A stretch of DNA of 64,000 bases from Membranipora membranacea. Taxonomy: Eukaryota > Bryozoa > Gymnolaemata > Cheilostomatida > Membraniporidae. The notes below the pieces were generated by a model. It made no database searches, was not told the DNA's origin, and saw only the letters and a list, made by a program, of their open reading frames with translations. This document shows positions 13,322-25,253 of this stretch, one piece after another. Both the position numbers and the translations under genes were made by a program. Where the stretch lies: positions 15,001,387 through 15,065,386 of the forward strand of contig OU612069.1 of NCBI GenBank assembly GCA_914767715.1, read 5' to 3'. How positions within the stretch are numbered: the first letter of the stretch is position 1; each line of letters starts with the position of its first letter.

Positions 13322-14854
13322 GCTGGAGTAAGGAGGTAAGTGACTCGAGGCAAAGCAGTTTAATCTCTCTCTAAACATCATATATAATCAAAAATTCTAT
13401 TCATTCAAAAAATAACGCATGCCCGTGGGACAAATATGGCCTAATAACAACTTTTAAGTGGCCCACTTGCCCTTTTGATTGTTCAGGCCTGGCGCCAATG
13501 CCTGATAATCATTGTGCGGCGTGACGAGTGGAAAAATAGTTTACACTTTCTCTAAACTTCATTTATTATTCAAAACTCTATTTATGCTATAAATGACCTA
13601 GGCTTAGGTGTGCCCAAAACACAACCCGTGGGCCAAATGTGACCCATTAGCAAGTGTTAAGTGACCAACTTGTCCTTTTAATAATTCTAGCTTGGCGCCA
13701 ATGCTTACTGATCATTCTTGCATGGCGCCAATGCCTTACTGATCATTCTTGCATGGCGCCAATGCCTTACTGATTATTCTTGCATGGCGCCAATGCCTTA
13801 CTGATCATTCTTGCATGGCGCGAACGGACTTCTGATAATTCATCCGCATATTGCAGTCGCAAGAGCAAAAAAACACAGCTCTATAAGCCTACATAATTTT
13901 CCCTGCCGAATAATTTTTTAGGCTACAGCATGTGGTCTACACTAGCTCAAAATAAAATCCCAAATGCAATATTGACAATTTTTCCAGCAACCTCCTAGTG
14001 GCCAAACTAGATTTGGCTGACTAAAATTTTCTAAATAACACTAATATGGCCCGCTTCAGAAAAGGTTTTGGTTTCAGTATGATGTGTTTTGGAAACTTAA
14101 ATTATTCTTAACCGCAATAAAACTCAATAAATTGTTGTGTAGGGGTTAACAATTTCAAGGCTACCCTCAAGCTCAAGGAATAACTTAGGTCAAGGGTGCA
14201 TAGACTTCTTCTGCAGTCGGCCATACTGTTGTTATTGAGCAAATTTTAGTCAGCCAAATGAGTTTGGCCACTATGTGGTTGCTGGCAAAATTCTCAATGT
14301 TTCATTTGGGATCTTGTTTTTGAGCTAGTGTAGACTGTATGCTGTAACATCAAAAATATAAAGCCGGAAGAGATTTATCATTGCCAATTATGTAGGCTTA
14401 TAGAGCTGTGTTTTTGCACTTGCGACTTCAATATGCGGATGAATTATCAGAAGGCCATTCGCGCCATTCAAGAATGATTAGAAAGGCATTGGCGCCAAGC
14501 TAGAATTATTAAAAGGACAAGTTGTCACTTAAGACTTGCTGGTGGGTCACATTTGGTCCACATACCGCATTTTTTGGGCACTCTTGACATATAGGTCATT
14601 TGTAACATGAATATAGTAATGAATAATATATAAGTTCAGAGGAAGTTTAAACTAATTTGCCAAGCGTAATGTTGCACCAAACATCAGAAAAGGATCGGCG
14701 CCGGGCCTGAACTAACACAAGGCAAGTGATGCGTTAGTTGGCCATGTTTGGCCCACAGGCGTAGGTCATTCATAACATGACTAGAATTTGAATCATATAT
14801 GAATTTCGGAGAAATTTTAAACTGTTTTGCCTCGCCTCACTTTCTCATTTCAGC
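13322..14854. promoter_or_regulatory. Palindromic divergent upstream region between PAN-like copies B and C
   Basis: The two start codons (13321 minus, 14855 plus) face away from each other over an imperfect inverted repeat. In each arm a segment of about 180 bp next to the start codon is itself present twice (about 13330-13440 and 13510-13620; mirrored at 14845-14760 and 14680-14590). It contains a CTCTAAAC...TCAT-ATAT block also seen upstream of copy A. This is the expected place of the promoters. No TATA box is assigned. Confidence 0.5.
13691..13835. repeat. 31-bp tandem repeat, about five units
   Basis: Units share GCATGGCGCCAATGCCTTAC followed by TGATCATTCTT. The first and last units are diverged. 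The mirrored right arm (about 14455-14520) has only one or two units, so the array expanded in the left arm or shrank in the right arm after the inversion. Confidence 0.85.
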
Positions 14855-17410
14855 ATGATGGGTCGCAGTATGAACATCGGTGGTTATGCATGTATGTAGT
14901 ATCTTCAGTATTAGATAATAAAGATGAATCTCAAATCATACCAAGTCTTGAGGGTGAGAGAATTCATCGACAATAATCGTTGCGGACGATTCGACTTTCG
15001 AGTTTTCATCAGGTTATTGCATTTGATGTGGGTGTTTATTCAAAAACGGTTAAAAGATTTGAAGCTTGATAGGCCGGTTAGATACATTGCATATCTGATT
15101 TTGAAATGTCTGTATAATTGATTTTTCAACCTAGTTTTTTCAAAAATATGAGTAGAGGGTATAACAAAGCCACATGCAAGAAAGTGAATTCTTTTCGATA
15201 AATGAAAATAAAAATGGAATAAGAAAGGCCTACATATTGGCTTGATCATATTATGATTCCTTCTGTAAATTTAAATTTAATTATCAATTGGAGCTACTCT
15301 TTTTTACTCCAACACCTCATCATTTATTTTAAAATTATATGCTGAAACTATTTTTATAATGGTGAAATAGTCAATAATTTCACTCCAATTGATGTTTTAG
15401 CCAATCAGTATGCATGATACTCAAGCATTTAAAACTTTTTACTCACAAATTTACGGAATCTTTAGAATGGAAAGGTGGAAAAATGCTGTTTTACTGATAG
15501 ATGGGTCCAGACTGAGGGATTTGTGCTTGACAAAGTCAGTGGACCTCTGGATGACATGGCAACAAGATGGGCACCCACATCCTATGTCCTTTTATCCCAC
15601 CTGCAAAGGGTTGCACTATTCATTTTTCAAAAAGTCTAGCAACAATACTGTGCCTAAGAAATGTGCTCAGTCCTTCGGGATTTCCTGTGCGTGAAACAAT
15701 TCATATAGTTGAAAGAATCAGCATATTAATAATTTACACACTAGTGTCTATGCTAAATTGTGAACTTAGATCACATCAATAAAGTCAAATGTTTCATTTA
15801 CCCATGTCCTTATGCCATCGGTGTATCCGAAATCAATAGTATTGAGGCCGCTTACCAACAAACAGCACAGTTAATTAAAATTCAATCCTATGACACACGA
15901 TGGCTGCCAGAGGATACTGCTGGGACAGCGACTGCTCAATGCATCGATAGGGGAACTTTGCAAACTGATAACTAATTCATAAAGGTAAGTTTCCTTGAAT
16001 GAGATATTGAACATGAAAATTAGAAAAGACCCACGGGCAAAAATGTCGAGATATTTATTGAGCAATGGCATTTGTTCATGAGCTTAAATACTCTCATGCT
16101 AACGCTCCACAACAGTCAACTAAACTAGAGACATCCAGTTATAATTATCAACTCCTTTTGAATGCCAATATGATGGCAGCGGCTGAATGGCGAGCCTCTA
16201 TTTTCTGTTAAATATTTCCCATTCACAGGATTAGCAATGATCATGATCTTGTATGTTTGAATAGAAAAGTGTGACTCACGCATTATGGCACTGCATTATT
16301 TGAACGCACCAACTACCATCCTGGACACGACAGCTACCTCCAATTGACTGCATGCAACTTTTTAGAATGTTCACTGGCATGCCTCGCCAGTGCAGACGAA
16401 ACCTGCTGTGGATTCAGATTCTCAACCGGAGGACAGTGTCTTCTGTATGCTGAAGATCTGTGCGCAAGACCAGAAGTGCAAAGCTACGCTATTTACATTG
16501 TGGCAGGTAAGGAGACTTGCAAGAATCTGATAATAATTTATCAGTTGAGAAAAGCCAAGTTAAAAAGAAAAACAACTTTGATCGGGTTCTGGCTCAGCAA
16601 CATTGGCCTTCTGTCGCTACCATCACACTCATTCAGTGCTGAGATTATTCTCAGGTCGAGAAACAATAAAAAATTCTACAGTTACCTTAGGGGAAATGAA
16701 TTACTAAGAATAAACTTTATGCTGTCGGTGATTTTGTAGGTGGATGCAACCTTGCTACTACTCCTCCTCGGTGGTGGACTACACATTATGATTGTAGAAC
16801 TACTGCTACTAAATCTACTACTCCTTCAAATCCTGCTGGGCGGAGATAAAATATCTGGAGATCATACCACAGCAGACTTGGGATACTATATTATTTTCAC
16901 AATGTCACTTTCTGTAATAATTATTACTGTAGTGAATGCAATGGATACAATGAAATAGCTTTTAAAATCGAAAACCCCCGAATATCAAATCTGACTTTCC
17001 TTCGCTTGTATCTGCACACATTTTGTTTTAGTACAACTATGCGTATATTGTGAAGACACAAAATACAGCGGTTAATAAGGTCACAACTGGCGTCTGTATT
17101 TTTATAGCCTCATACTCGGACACCACTAAATGTCAATTCACTTGCAATTTTTCCTTTAAAGATAGGTAATATACTCAACATCCATTGAAAATCTGTGTGT
17201 GTGAAAAAGGTGTCTTCGATGTCGTATTTCCTGAGCGCTTATTAGAAATATGTTTCCAATTTTGTATAATAAAAAGTTATGTTCTCTCTGATCTAATTCT
17301 GTGTTGGTCAATCAACTTATTGCAAAGAGCAGACAACTTTCAATATAAAAAAAGAGACATCGGCCTATTTCTTAAACCGTTCAGAGATCGCTTTCCAAAA
17401 AAGGTTGGCA
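14230..17410. repeat. Right arm of the large inverted duplication (PAN-like copy C)
   Basis: Reverse complement of much of 7980-14080, shorter because insertions in the left arm, including the SINE and the expanded Thr-Thr-Pro minisatellite, are missing here. Contains the plus-strand pseudogene C. Confidence 0.85.
14855..16849 (+). pseudogene. PAN/apple-like copy C, disabled
   Basis: Same exon plan as copies A and B: 14855-14891 (MMGRSMNIGGYA), 16229-16506 and 16740-16849 (Thr-rich, ending NPAGRR-stop). Splice sites are intact but the reading is broken three ways. The first splice would itself create TGA. The hydrophobic segment carries an in-frame TGA just after ILYV-like codons (about 16258). 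The length of exon 2 is not a codon multiple, with a one-base shift near 16290. After the shift the cysteine domain (CSLACL...TCCGFRF...QCLLY) is still well preserved, so inactivation looks recent. It could still be transcribed. Confidence 0.8.
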
Positions 17411-17603
17411 CTGAGCATAAACATCAACAAAAATGTCGTAGTATAAACTCACTCGCCTGAACTACTGTAAGTGTCAAGATTGATGGTTTGAAGCTCTGTT
17501 GCCCAAATCGGTTTGTTCCATTTTTTACTTCAAGGGCCTCTAGAATAACCAACAGTTTGTGTAGTAGTTTTGCATCTAGCGCTAAATATAGGGAAGAGAA
17601 TAT

Positions 17604-18105
17604 TTGTGGACTCAACTCCATGATAACATTATAAACAACATCTACAGCTTCCTAACAGGACAATCTCAGCGGGTCATCACTAAAGATGGTATGTCGTCAT
17701 CACTACCAATGTCTATATGCAGCCCACAGGGATGTGTCCTAAGCCCTGTGCTATTCACCATATGTGTACAGCACATGCCACCTACTGCTTTATGTATCAT
17801 CTCAGCACAAATCATGGTCGTATGTCTAAGACCAGCATGAAAATCATCAATCATGTTATCAAGCTAGACTGGGAGACTGTACATTTCATGATATTGACAC
17901 TGTATATAATCGGTGCATGAAATCACGCTGCCTCCGTATGTTTGCAACTGGAACTGACAACCCCCTCTTCCTGTTAGACCGCGCCTACCATCAGGTTGAT
18001 ACAGAACATTGTGAACTAGAGTTAGCCTTTGTAGCAACTGCTACCGAGCGTTTTAGGGCAACAAAATTTATTAGTTATTATTATATGATATTGCAGTGGT
18101 TGTAA
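17604..18105 (+). mobile_element. Degenerate non-LTR retrotransposon reverse-transcriptase fragment
   Basis: The frame starting near 17640 reads SFLTGQSQRV then SSSLPMSICSPQGCVLSPVLF. The GSPQGCVLSPLLF-type motif with the preceding SFLTGRSQRV is characteristic of LINE-type reverse transcriptases. The frame then shifts (VVCL near 17815), and further traces continue to about 18.1 kb (ATERFRAT resembles the C-terminal ERFR motif of such elements). No complete ORF, so this is a dead 5'-truncated copy. Confidence 0.75.
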
Positions 18106-18222
18106 CTCTTCTAAATATGTTCACACCTTGTCAGGGTGTTGCTCTATAATGCAATATCTGTAAATTTTCATAACATATCAGTCTGATTGATATACAAATT
18201 AATCACAAATTGACAATTTGGC

Positions 18223-18242
18223 GGGGGGGGGGGGGGGGGGGG
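18223..18242. repeat. Poly-G run of 20
   Basis: Uninterrupted run of 20 G directly after the LINE fragment region. Its exact length is probably unreliable in the assembly. Confidence 0.9.
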
Positions 18243-19400
18243 TCATGAAAGCCCATCTAATCTCAGCAAACATACATACTTACTGCACGTTTCACTCAAA
18301 ATGCTAGTGACAGGATAGGCTTTATTTAAACATGATTGCCCACCTAGACTTGTTCCGTGTTTTCCATTTTTAATCCCGGCTATTGTGTTGCTAGCAACTA
18401 GCACTGAATGTAAGCTTCAGCTACAGGGAATCGTGTAGCTCAGTACCCATGATAAGTTTTGCTTAGAAAAAATATGGTGAAACTCATGTATCCATTCGGT
18501 TGGTGAGAAATCAAGATAAGAGGATATTCATGTCTGCGATTTACACTGCCCTTAGAGCTATAGTAGGGCCTCTCCATATTGAAGGTCTCTAATAAAGAGC
18601 ACCATGGAAACATTTGAAATAGCCTATGGACACAGTTGAAACAATTTGCTATACTAAAATGTAAATTTCTCTCAACTTTTCTCAACCACTAAGGTTGTCC
18701 CCTCTTTATCGTTTTATAACATATAAATATATATGAATTACTCAAATTTCAGATCATGGCGCCCTGAAGTTGAGAAAACTTATTGCAAAATGTGTTTGTT
18801 GGCAAGTGATTTGTAACCCAAGTAAATGACACAATCCCATAAGGCTATGGCTTTAACAATGATCTGGCTAGGAATGAAAATAAAGCACAAGGGAATAACT
18901 GAGCTCGTATATTTCAAGAATTGGTTCTTCAATAATATATGAGTTCCCCGTGATGTGAGAGAGTACACTGTTTTCCTTTGAGTCACAGACATTTTCTTTC
19001 ACACTGCAGATATGTAAAGTATTATTTCATCATTGCTATAAATCCAGGTTCCTTTATTCTGCAGCCAGCAAATAGTTTTTTGAGACATTCAAAGGCAACA
19101 AAATGAATGAGTTATTAATATGTTTGTCTCTGTTATTGCTCATCTAACTTGTTTTCACACTTGGTTCACACTTATTTCAGAGTTTTGCTCTATATTGGTC
19201 CAGCTGTTATAATAGCTGAATTAGCTGTTCCAAGCGAAATTCAACTTAATTTTGTTTTGTGTGGGACATCATGAATTTAATTCCGTTTGGACATCTCAAA
19301 ACAAAGCCTATAAATCTGCAGGAAACTCATTAATTTAAATTATGAACTTGGTTTGTTGAAAATTTAGCAAATCACATTACAGAATCAATGCAGGAGGAGC
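18243..19400. other. Intergenic stretch, nothing recognised
   Basis: AT-rich DNA with only short unsupported open frames. Confidence 0.45.
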
Positions 19401-19720
19401 GCTGTTTGAATCCAGTTCAGTTTGGTTAGTGAATTTTGCCTGACACAGTCAGCTAATCCCATGTCAACAGAGCAACATTTTGTTCTCATTTTTGTCACAT
19501 ACATAGGCATGCATCATCAATTCTCAAAAAGACTAGCAGTAATTCATTACTGCAGCAATGCACTCAGTCTCTCAGATTCTCCTGGGAATTACACAAAAAT
19601 TTAATATAAATTAACCATAATATCAGTTATTTACACTTGTGATCTGGCTATGTTGCGAATAAGAATATTTAAGTACAGTCAGATGCAGTGTACAGTACAG
19701 TTAATTCAATACACCTCTAT
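19400..19720. repeat. Remnant of the PAN-like gene unit (intron 1 DNA)
   Basis: Resembles 15510-15800 of copy C in the same orientation. Shared blocks include the ACAGTCAG...CCATG...TTTTGTCA stretch, CAAAAAGACTAGCA, GCACTCAGTC-TC and TTTACAC. No exon 1, 2 or 3 could be found with it. It is probably a fourth, decayed copy of the unit. Confidence 0.55.
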
Positions 19721-19794
19721 CAATAATTTTTCTTTTGATTTAAGACTTCAATTGCCATCAATCTGAGAATATTTTCACAACAAAATGTAAAATG

Positions 19795-20481
19795 ACGAGA
19801 CAATTAAGGATGCTTGGTTGATCGCCATACAGCTAAACCCACACCTGATTAGGAGAGAAATAAAATGGATGAGTAACTGAAATCATGGAAGAAGGGTATA
19901 AGGGCAGCATATTATTAAACAGATTTCAGGTCTAACTCACTTAGTGAGGAAATATTTATTTAAGGTAAACTATAATTGCAGTTTATATTAGGCGACTCTA
20001 TCAATAAAAAATTCCATTTTGGTGCAGTATTCACTGCACAACTAGTATTAGGAGTAGGAGGTGGCTCAGTTGGTAAGAGCGCCGGTCCTGCAGCAGGTAA
20101 GTGATGAAGGTCGTGGATTCGAATCCCACTGCAGTCCATCGACCCCTGGAGTTTTTTTGGCCCCAAGGTGTGCTCAAACCTGCCTGCAAACTGAGAGCAA
20201 ACTGGCTCAGGCATTGCGGCCTAGCCCTTAAGGCAACTAAATTTTGCTGCGCATGCTTCGAGATATGGCGAGTGATATGACTTTCTGATTTAAATCAACT
20301 ATTTGATTTTAATCAACCATTTGTGGAAGTCCAATCAGATGACTTCCACCCACAGCCCCTACTAGATGTCTACTTCACTATGGCTGAGGAGGTTAAGCTG
20401 CTGCGCTAGGTGAATGGTCTGACCAAGCCTCCAATCATGCACCCACAGGTAAAGCACAATCATGCTGCTTCCAATGCTTGA
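19795..20481 (+). pseudogene. Broken MMACHC-like last exon with part of its intron, split by a SINE
   Basis: 19795-19980 resembles the last intron of the minus-strand MMACHC-like genes at 29.6-31.7 and 42.6-44.9 kb, and 19982-20049 the first third of their last exon (retained CAGTATTCACTGCA). After a SINE, 20321-20481 matches the rest (CCAATCAGATGACTTCCA, CTGACCAAGCCTCCAATC, down to GCTTGA at the stop). An in-frame TAG replaces the Trp codon in the LLSW motif. Intron sequence is present, so this is a genomic duplicate and not a processed copy. Exons 1-4 were not found. Confidence 0.85.
20050..20320 (+). mobile_element. tRNA-derived SINE (family 1) inside the MMACHC-like pseudogene exon
   Basis: Head GTGGCTCAGTTGGTAAGAGC (box A-like) and GGATTCGAATCCCACTGCAG (box B-like), then the shared body up to GACTTTCTGATTTAAATC. 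It sits exactly between the two halves of the exon. Flanking duplications are too short to call. Confidence 0.85.
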
Positions 20482-21319
20482 GTGAACAAGATGCAACATA
20501 TCTTCAATTGACAGCTACTGCAGTCAAAACTCTCTTGAGAGATATGGTTATGGATTAAAGAGAACAGATTTTTTATTAACAATATTTATTATATTTATTT
20601 TTTATTTATTTTTCACCATTTTCTTTCCTGCTGTGTCTTTCTTGTCTCATCAACCTTTATCGTCAAACAAATTTTAGCAAATGCCACAACTGTGACATAT
20701 ATAAAAAAAATTAAATGTTCTATGGCTGTCAAATCAGTGAGTGAATCGTCTTTTTTCCTGGTATGGTGAGGTAAAATTTTCACTTGAATAATGTTTGATA
20801 TGAAGGAGTAGGAGGTCACGATGTGATCAATATTTTAGAACAGTGAAAACAGTAACATTTTTGCTTTGTTGATTTTCCGTGCAAGTACTATTTATGGCCT
20901 ATGATTGCTAAGGGAATAGCGAAAATTAAATTTGTTGTTCAAATCTATTTAAATGAATGTTACTCTGCATTCAAATGTACTTCTAAAAGAACTCACAACT
21001 TTCTCTAGGATGAACTTTCATTTAGGTACCAAGTGGTTAAGTTACACACAGGAATCTGTTTTCAGGTCATAGTTCTTATTAAGTAGACATGAAGAAGTCA
21101 GCATCAGCTCAGCGTAAGTTCCTGTCTTTGTCTTGGTTGGATAAACTAGCCTGGCGAGTGAAAGAGAAAGAGAAAAGAGTGTTTCAGTCAAATGGGGCCG
21201 AAAGCTGTTCATGAAATTAGAGAATTTTACTAAAGTAGACTGAGAAATCTAGAATTCTGTCACGATCAGTTTAACATAGAGACAACAATGATAAAGTCAA
21301 ATAGCTTAATAAGGAAGTC
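20482..21319. other. Intergenic stretch, nothing recognised
   Basis: AT-rich DNA with no supported coding segment, between the MMACHC-like pseudogene and the stop codon of the NHL gene on the minus strand. Confidence 0.45.
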
Positions 21320-24300
21320 TCACGGGGGAATCTTTGTGATGACGGCAAGACTAAAAATGGGATATTTGCTCTGTTCAACAAGCCTTGCTGTCAGTCTCTG
21401 CTTCAATGCCTCTGGTATTGATGTGACTGTACCATCAAAGGTGATATCGGTCGTCCAAGTTACAGCTAGAGAATCATTCTCACAACTCAGCTTAGCCTGA
21501 GAACCGGTTTGCAGGTTGCAGTCTGTAAGATAGAAAGATTTGTTTACCCTGCATCAACTCTGTACAGGTCTAAATAATAATAATGATTTGTTACACTGTC
21601 GATAAATAGATACTAGCATTCTTACAAATAATATCATACCAAATGCCTTCTCTTTGGCAAGTTAAGTTAAGTTATATATACCTATCGGGCAGATTCTAGG
21701 TTAATTTAGCTTTCCTCAAGTTTAATTGGCCTATAGGAGAGTATCGTACCATTGCAACGTTCAAGGTTCTCAAAATCTGTTAAGCCTTGGTCTTAGTTAT
21801 GTCAACAGATAAAATTTGAAACCGTGACTAACCATCTCAATGTGTTTCAACTAACCAACTGACCTTGCTGACATATTTCTCTTATCTGGTTGATATTCCC
21901 ATTAGCAAGGCTTGTGAGTGTTGACAGAGCAAGCTTATCACTCAGTAATGAACATTCAATATCATACACGGCAACCATATCAACACTTCTCACCAACAAG
22001 TAATCTGAAAACCGTTAATGGATTGATGAACAACAGATAACCAGATCCAAGTGTTTAACTTTGTCCCATACTAGTAACACATGATGAACCCTGATCCCCA
22101 ATAGCAGAAGAAAATCTCGCGAGTTTTAAGACTTTTTCAAGGACTTTAAATACTCTTGTAAGAATCCTGCCACTTTTGAAATATTGTGGTTCACAAATGA
22201 ATTAGATTAAACTTTAACAGTCTTGCAATAGTTGTACAATAATCTTACAACTCCTAAATTTGAGGTTCACAATTGACTGTAGAATCTCTAAGATTTAATC
22301 TGAGTCCGATTATAGCATATACCCTATGGTTCACAATAGAATCTATAAATATATCACATTGTCACCATTGTCTTGCAAATATCTCAAGGGCCTGATGTCG
22401 TCAGAATTCTGACATTGGTTATGGAAGACCTGCAAGAGTCTTAAGACACTTAAGACTGCTGAGATTTATGTGGTTCAAAATTGCAGAATTTGGTATGACA
22501 GGCAAAAATGAATCAACCATAACAGTATCTGAATTGAAAATGGCGGAATAAAACACCACAAAGCTTACCTTTAATTTCTACTTTAAGTGAACAGTTATTT
22601 TTCTCTCCATATATATAGTAGTTATATACTCCAATAGGCAGCTCTAATCTGTGTGTAGTACCATCTAGTGTCAGATCCAGTGCAGATAACCAAGTATCAG
22701 GGGCGATAACCCCTCTTATTACTTCTGGGCATTGCATTGACTTTAAACTTGTACCTGTTGCATACGTAATATCAAAAGTCACAACATGACATAGTATCAA
22801 GCCGGCTGGTGGGAATGTGTTTTTTTTTCATCGATATCATGGTCATCCTACCACACCAGAATAATCGTATATGATGTATCATTGTATCATCTCAGATTTA
22901 AACACATGTAAAGGGATCTGTACTTGGTGAGTTCTGAATGTTCACTCTTTAATTTCTTTACATGTTGTATACTCGCTCAATATCTTAGTTGGGTTATTTT
23001 CAGTACTCGTCATAAGATAATATGATAAGGTAAAGTAAGCGTGGTGGCAAAGGTATAATACATATTAATGTTCTGAATAAAAACAAATGCAGGAATCATG
23101 AACATGGTGATACTGAGGATGATATTAGTTTTAACATACCATTATTGATGACTTCTACCCTGACTGTACAGCCATTGTTATATATCACTGACACTCCAAC
23201 AGGAAGCTCAGTTTTAAGTTCAGGAGTTATCTCGACTAGTGCTCTTGTTTCATTGGTTGTTACAAAGGCTGTAATATTTCTGTCCTGGCATTGCATGAGA
23301 TCCCCTGTTCTTCCGGTAGAAGTGGTTGTTGTGGATTTGGTTGTGGTTGTTGTTGGTGTCGTAGTTGATGCTGTGGTTGCAAGTTTGTGATCTACAAAAG
23401 TCAAGAAGTTTCAAATTCTTTTGCACTGTTTGTCAAGATGAAGTATTAAAAACTCGCAGCAGCAAATTAATGATCAAATGATCAATGATCGAAAGCTGAA
23501 CAGTTTCAAAGCAACTTTCCTATGCATCATAATATTGCACGCTCAAGTCTCAGCAAATAATTCACCTTGAAAGAATTGCTGGATTCGACCAGGCTGTCCA
23601 ACATACATAGAGCGGTCTGTCATCAAAAGAGAGATCGGCGCCTTAAGACATCCTGAGCAGAGATTAAGCGTACTCACTGTGTCTGTGCTCATGTCTACTA
23701 TCCTAACCCTATTGTTGCTGGTGTCGGCCACAAGAAGAGTCTGATTTCCGATGAATATGAGGTCACGTGGGTTGTAAAACAGTGAGTTGACAAGAGTGCT
23801 GTCTGTGAAGCCTGATCTTTCTGGTGAGCCTGTGATGAGTTTGACAGACTTGTCCTTGTACGCTATACAACCAATTGCATGGCTCTGAATAGTTGCATAC
23901 AAATCACCGCTCTCATGCTGTGTCAGGTGTCTTATATTGAAGAGAAACTTAGATTTGATAAATGTTCTGACATACCCGGTGCTTATCGCTACTATTCTGA
24001 TAGCACTGTTACTCCGGTCAGAGACAAGCAGCTGACTCTCATCTTTTTTGTCTCTTATTACAGAGTAGGGAGAGGAGAATTGCCCAGTAGGTCCATCTGT
24101 GTATCCTCCTAACTCACATTGTCCACTGAACGCCGATGTCATCTCTGTCACACGGTCAATGAGCCTAAGACAATGGTTATTACGGTCTACTACAACTACA
24201 CTCTTATCAGTTATTTGAGTGAATCCTACGATTAAATTGAATCGAGCCGAGTCCCATCTTCCCTCTTTGTATCCTCGTTCAGATAAACTACCTACTATAA

Positions 24301-25253
24301 GGCGTGTATCTTTACCGTTGCTAGTTCTCAGAGAGTGAGTTTTGATGAAGATTATGTAGCCTGGTCTGTACTGGTCCAACTCCATATGCCAGGTATAGTA
24401 GTTAGGTGTATTGAGAAAGTTTTCTGCTGTAGAATTCTCTAAACTGTCAACAAAAATTACACCAATTAATATTTGTACATTACTGATTATGAATGAATAG
24501 TGAATGGTCTTAGTTGTTTGTCTGGACTATAGTATACATCAGAATGGAGCGGGGTGGAGTGGAGTCAATTAACGATTTCAGACTGTTTTCTCAATCAACT
24601 CATTTATCATTATGAAGAGTAGCTTACCGCTCGACTTGCAGCTGAGCATCCTCATCCATACACAGGCCAGGATTCATAGCCACACAACAAAATATCTGTA
24701 ATAACATTTCTGTAATGAATTATCTGTCAACACTAGCATCATTTGTCATTTTCAGCACAACTGTCTCTTTTGAAGGGATTGTCAATGTTTGAGAAGTCAT
24801 CATACTGAAGCTAATGGAAATATGCACAGAGATTGAGTTCAGGTTGATTAGGTTGATTAAAATCAGATGACATATCACACGCCACATCCCGAAGCATGGG
24901 CGGCGAATTACTAGTTGCCTTAGGGGCTAGGCTGCAATATCTGCGCCCATTTGCTCTCAGTTTGCAGGCAGGTCCGAGCACACCTGGGGGTCCAACCAAA
25001 CCCCAGCAGTCAGTAGACCTCAGTGGGATTCGAACCCACGACCTTCAACATTTGCATGCTGGAGGGACAGCGCTCTAACCAACTGAGCTACCTCCTACTC
25101 CTCCTCCAACTCCTACCTCCTACTCCTTCAGAAGTATTAGAATAGAGCTATTTCAGTGTAGTGATTCATACAACGAAATCTAACCAGTATTGGGTTGGCA
25201 ACAGCGATCAGCAATATTATACTCACAAGCAAAGCTATAAACTGCTGCTCCAT
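21320..25253 (-). CDS. Secreted NHL-repeat protein with Thr-rich linker and repeated C-terminal cysteine modules
   Basis: Seven exons join in phase: 25253-25227, 24695-24628, 24443-23566, 23391-23140, 22754-22569, 22004-21864 and 21522-21320 (TGA); about 584 aa. The start MEQQFIALLIFCCVA gives a clear signal peptide. The large third exon holds NHL-type beta-propeller repeats (VVVVDRNNHCLRLID, LLVSDRSNSAIRIV, LLVADTSNNRVRIVDM). A Thr-rich linker follows, then two related modules with the consensus Q-C-(x)n-LP-G-V-x-Y-x5-C-x-V-V-E (QCQDRN...LPVGVSVIYNNGCTV and QCPEVI...LPIGVYNYYIYG...CSL), then two less similar Cys-containing segments. NHL propellers usually bind protein or nucleic acid; here the protein should be extracellular. 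The C-terminal modules are not recognised. The gene appears complete. Confidence 0.82.
24830..25115 (-). mobile_element. tRNA-derived SINE (family 1) in intron 1 of the NHL gene
   Basis: Reverse copy: on the plus strand the box B-like GGGATTCGAACCCACGACCT and the box A-like CTAACCAACTGAGCTACCTC mark the head near 25095. The body toward 24830 matches the copies at 10.8 and 20.1 kb. It lies between the 27-nt signal-peptide exon and the second exon. Confidence 0.85.

Larger units (their letters stand above)
7980..14080. repeat. Left arm of a large inverted duplication (PAN-like copy B)
   Basis: Reverse-complement matches to 14230-17410 occur in matching order along this arm: 7985-8140 with 17410-17205, 9370-9440 with 17190-17100, 11820-12000 with 16140-16010, 12000-12130 with 16000-15850, 12160-12330 with 15800-15650, and 13330-14080 with 14860-14230. 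The match is interrupted by insertions, including a SINE at 10.8-11.1 kb. Both arms contain a PAN-like gene in the expected orientation. The turning point lies at about 14.15 kb. Confidence 0.85.

Noticed and set aside
20055-20140. tRNA genes at the SINE heads (also 11.06, 25.08 and 59.07 kb)
   Set aside because: A and B box-like motifs are present, but stems and anticodon arms are not convincing and each is followed by a shared SINE body.
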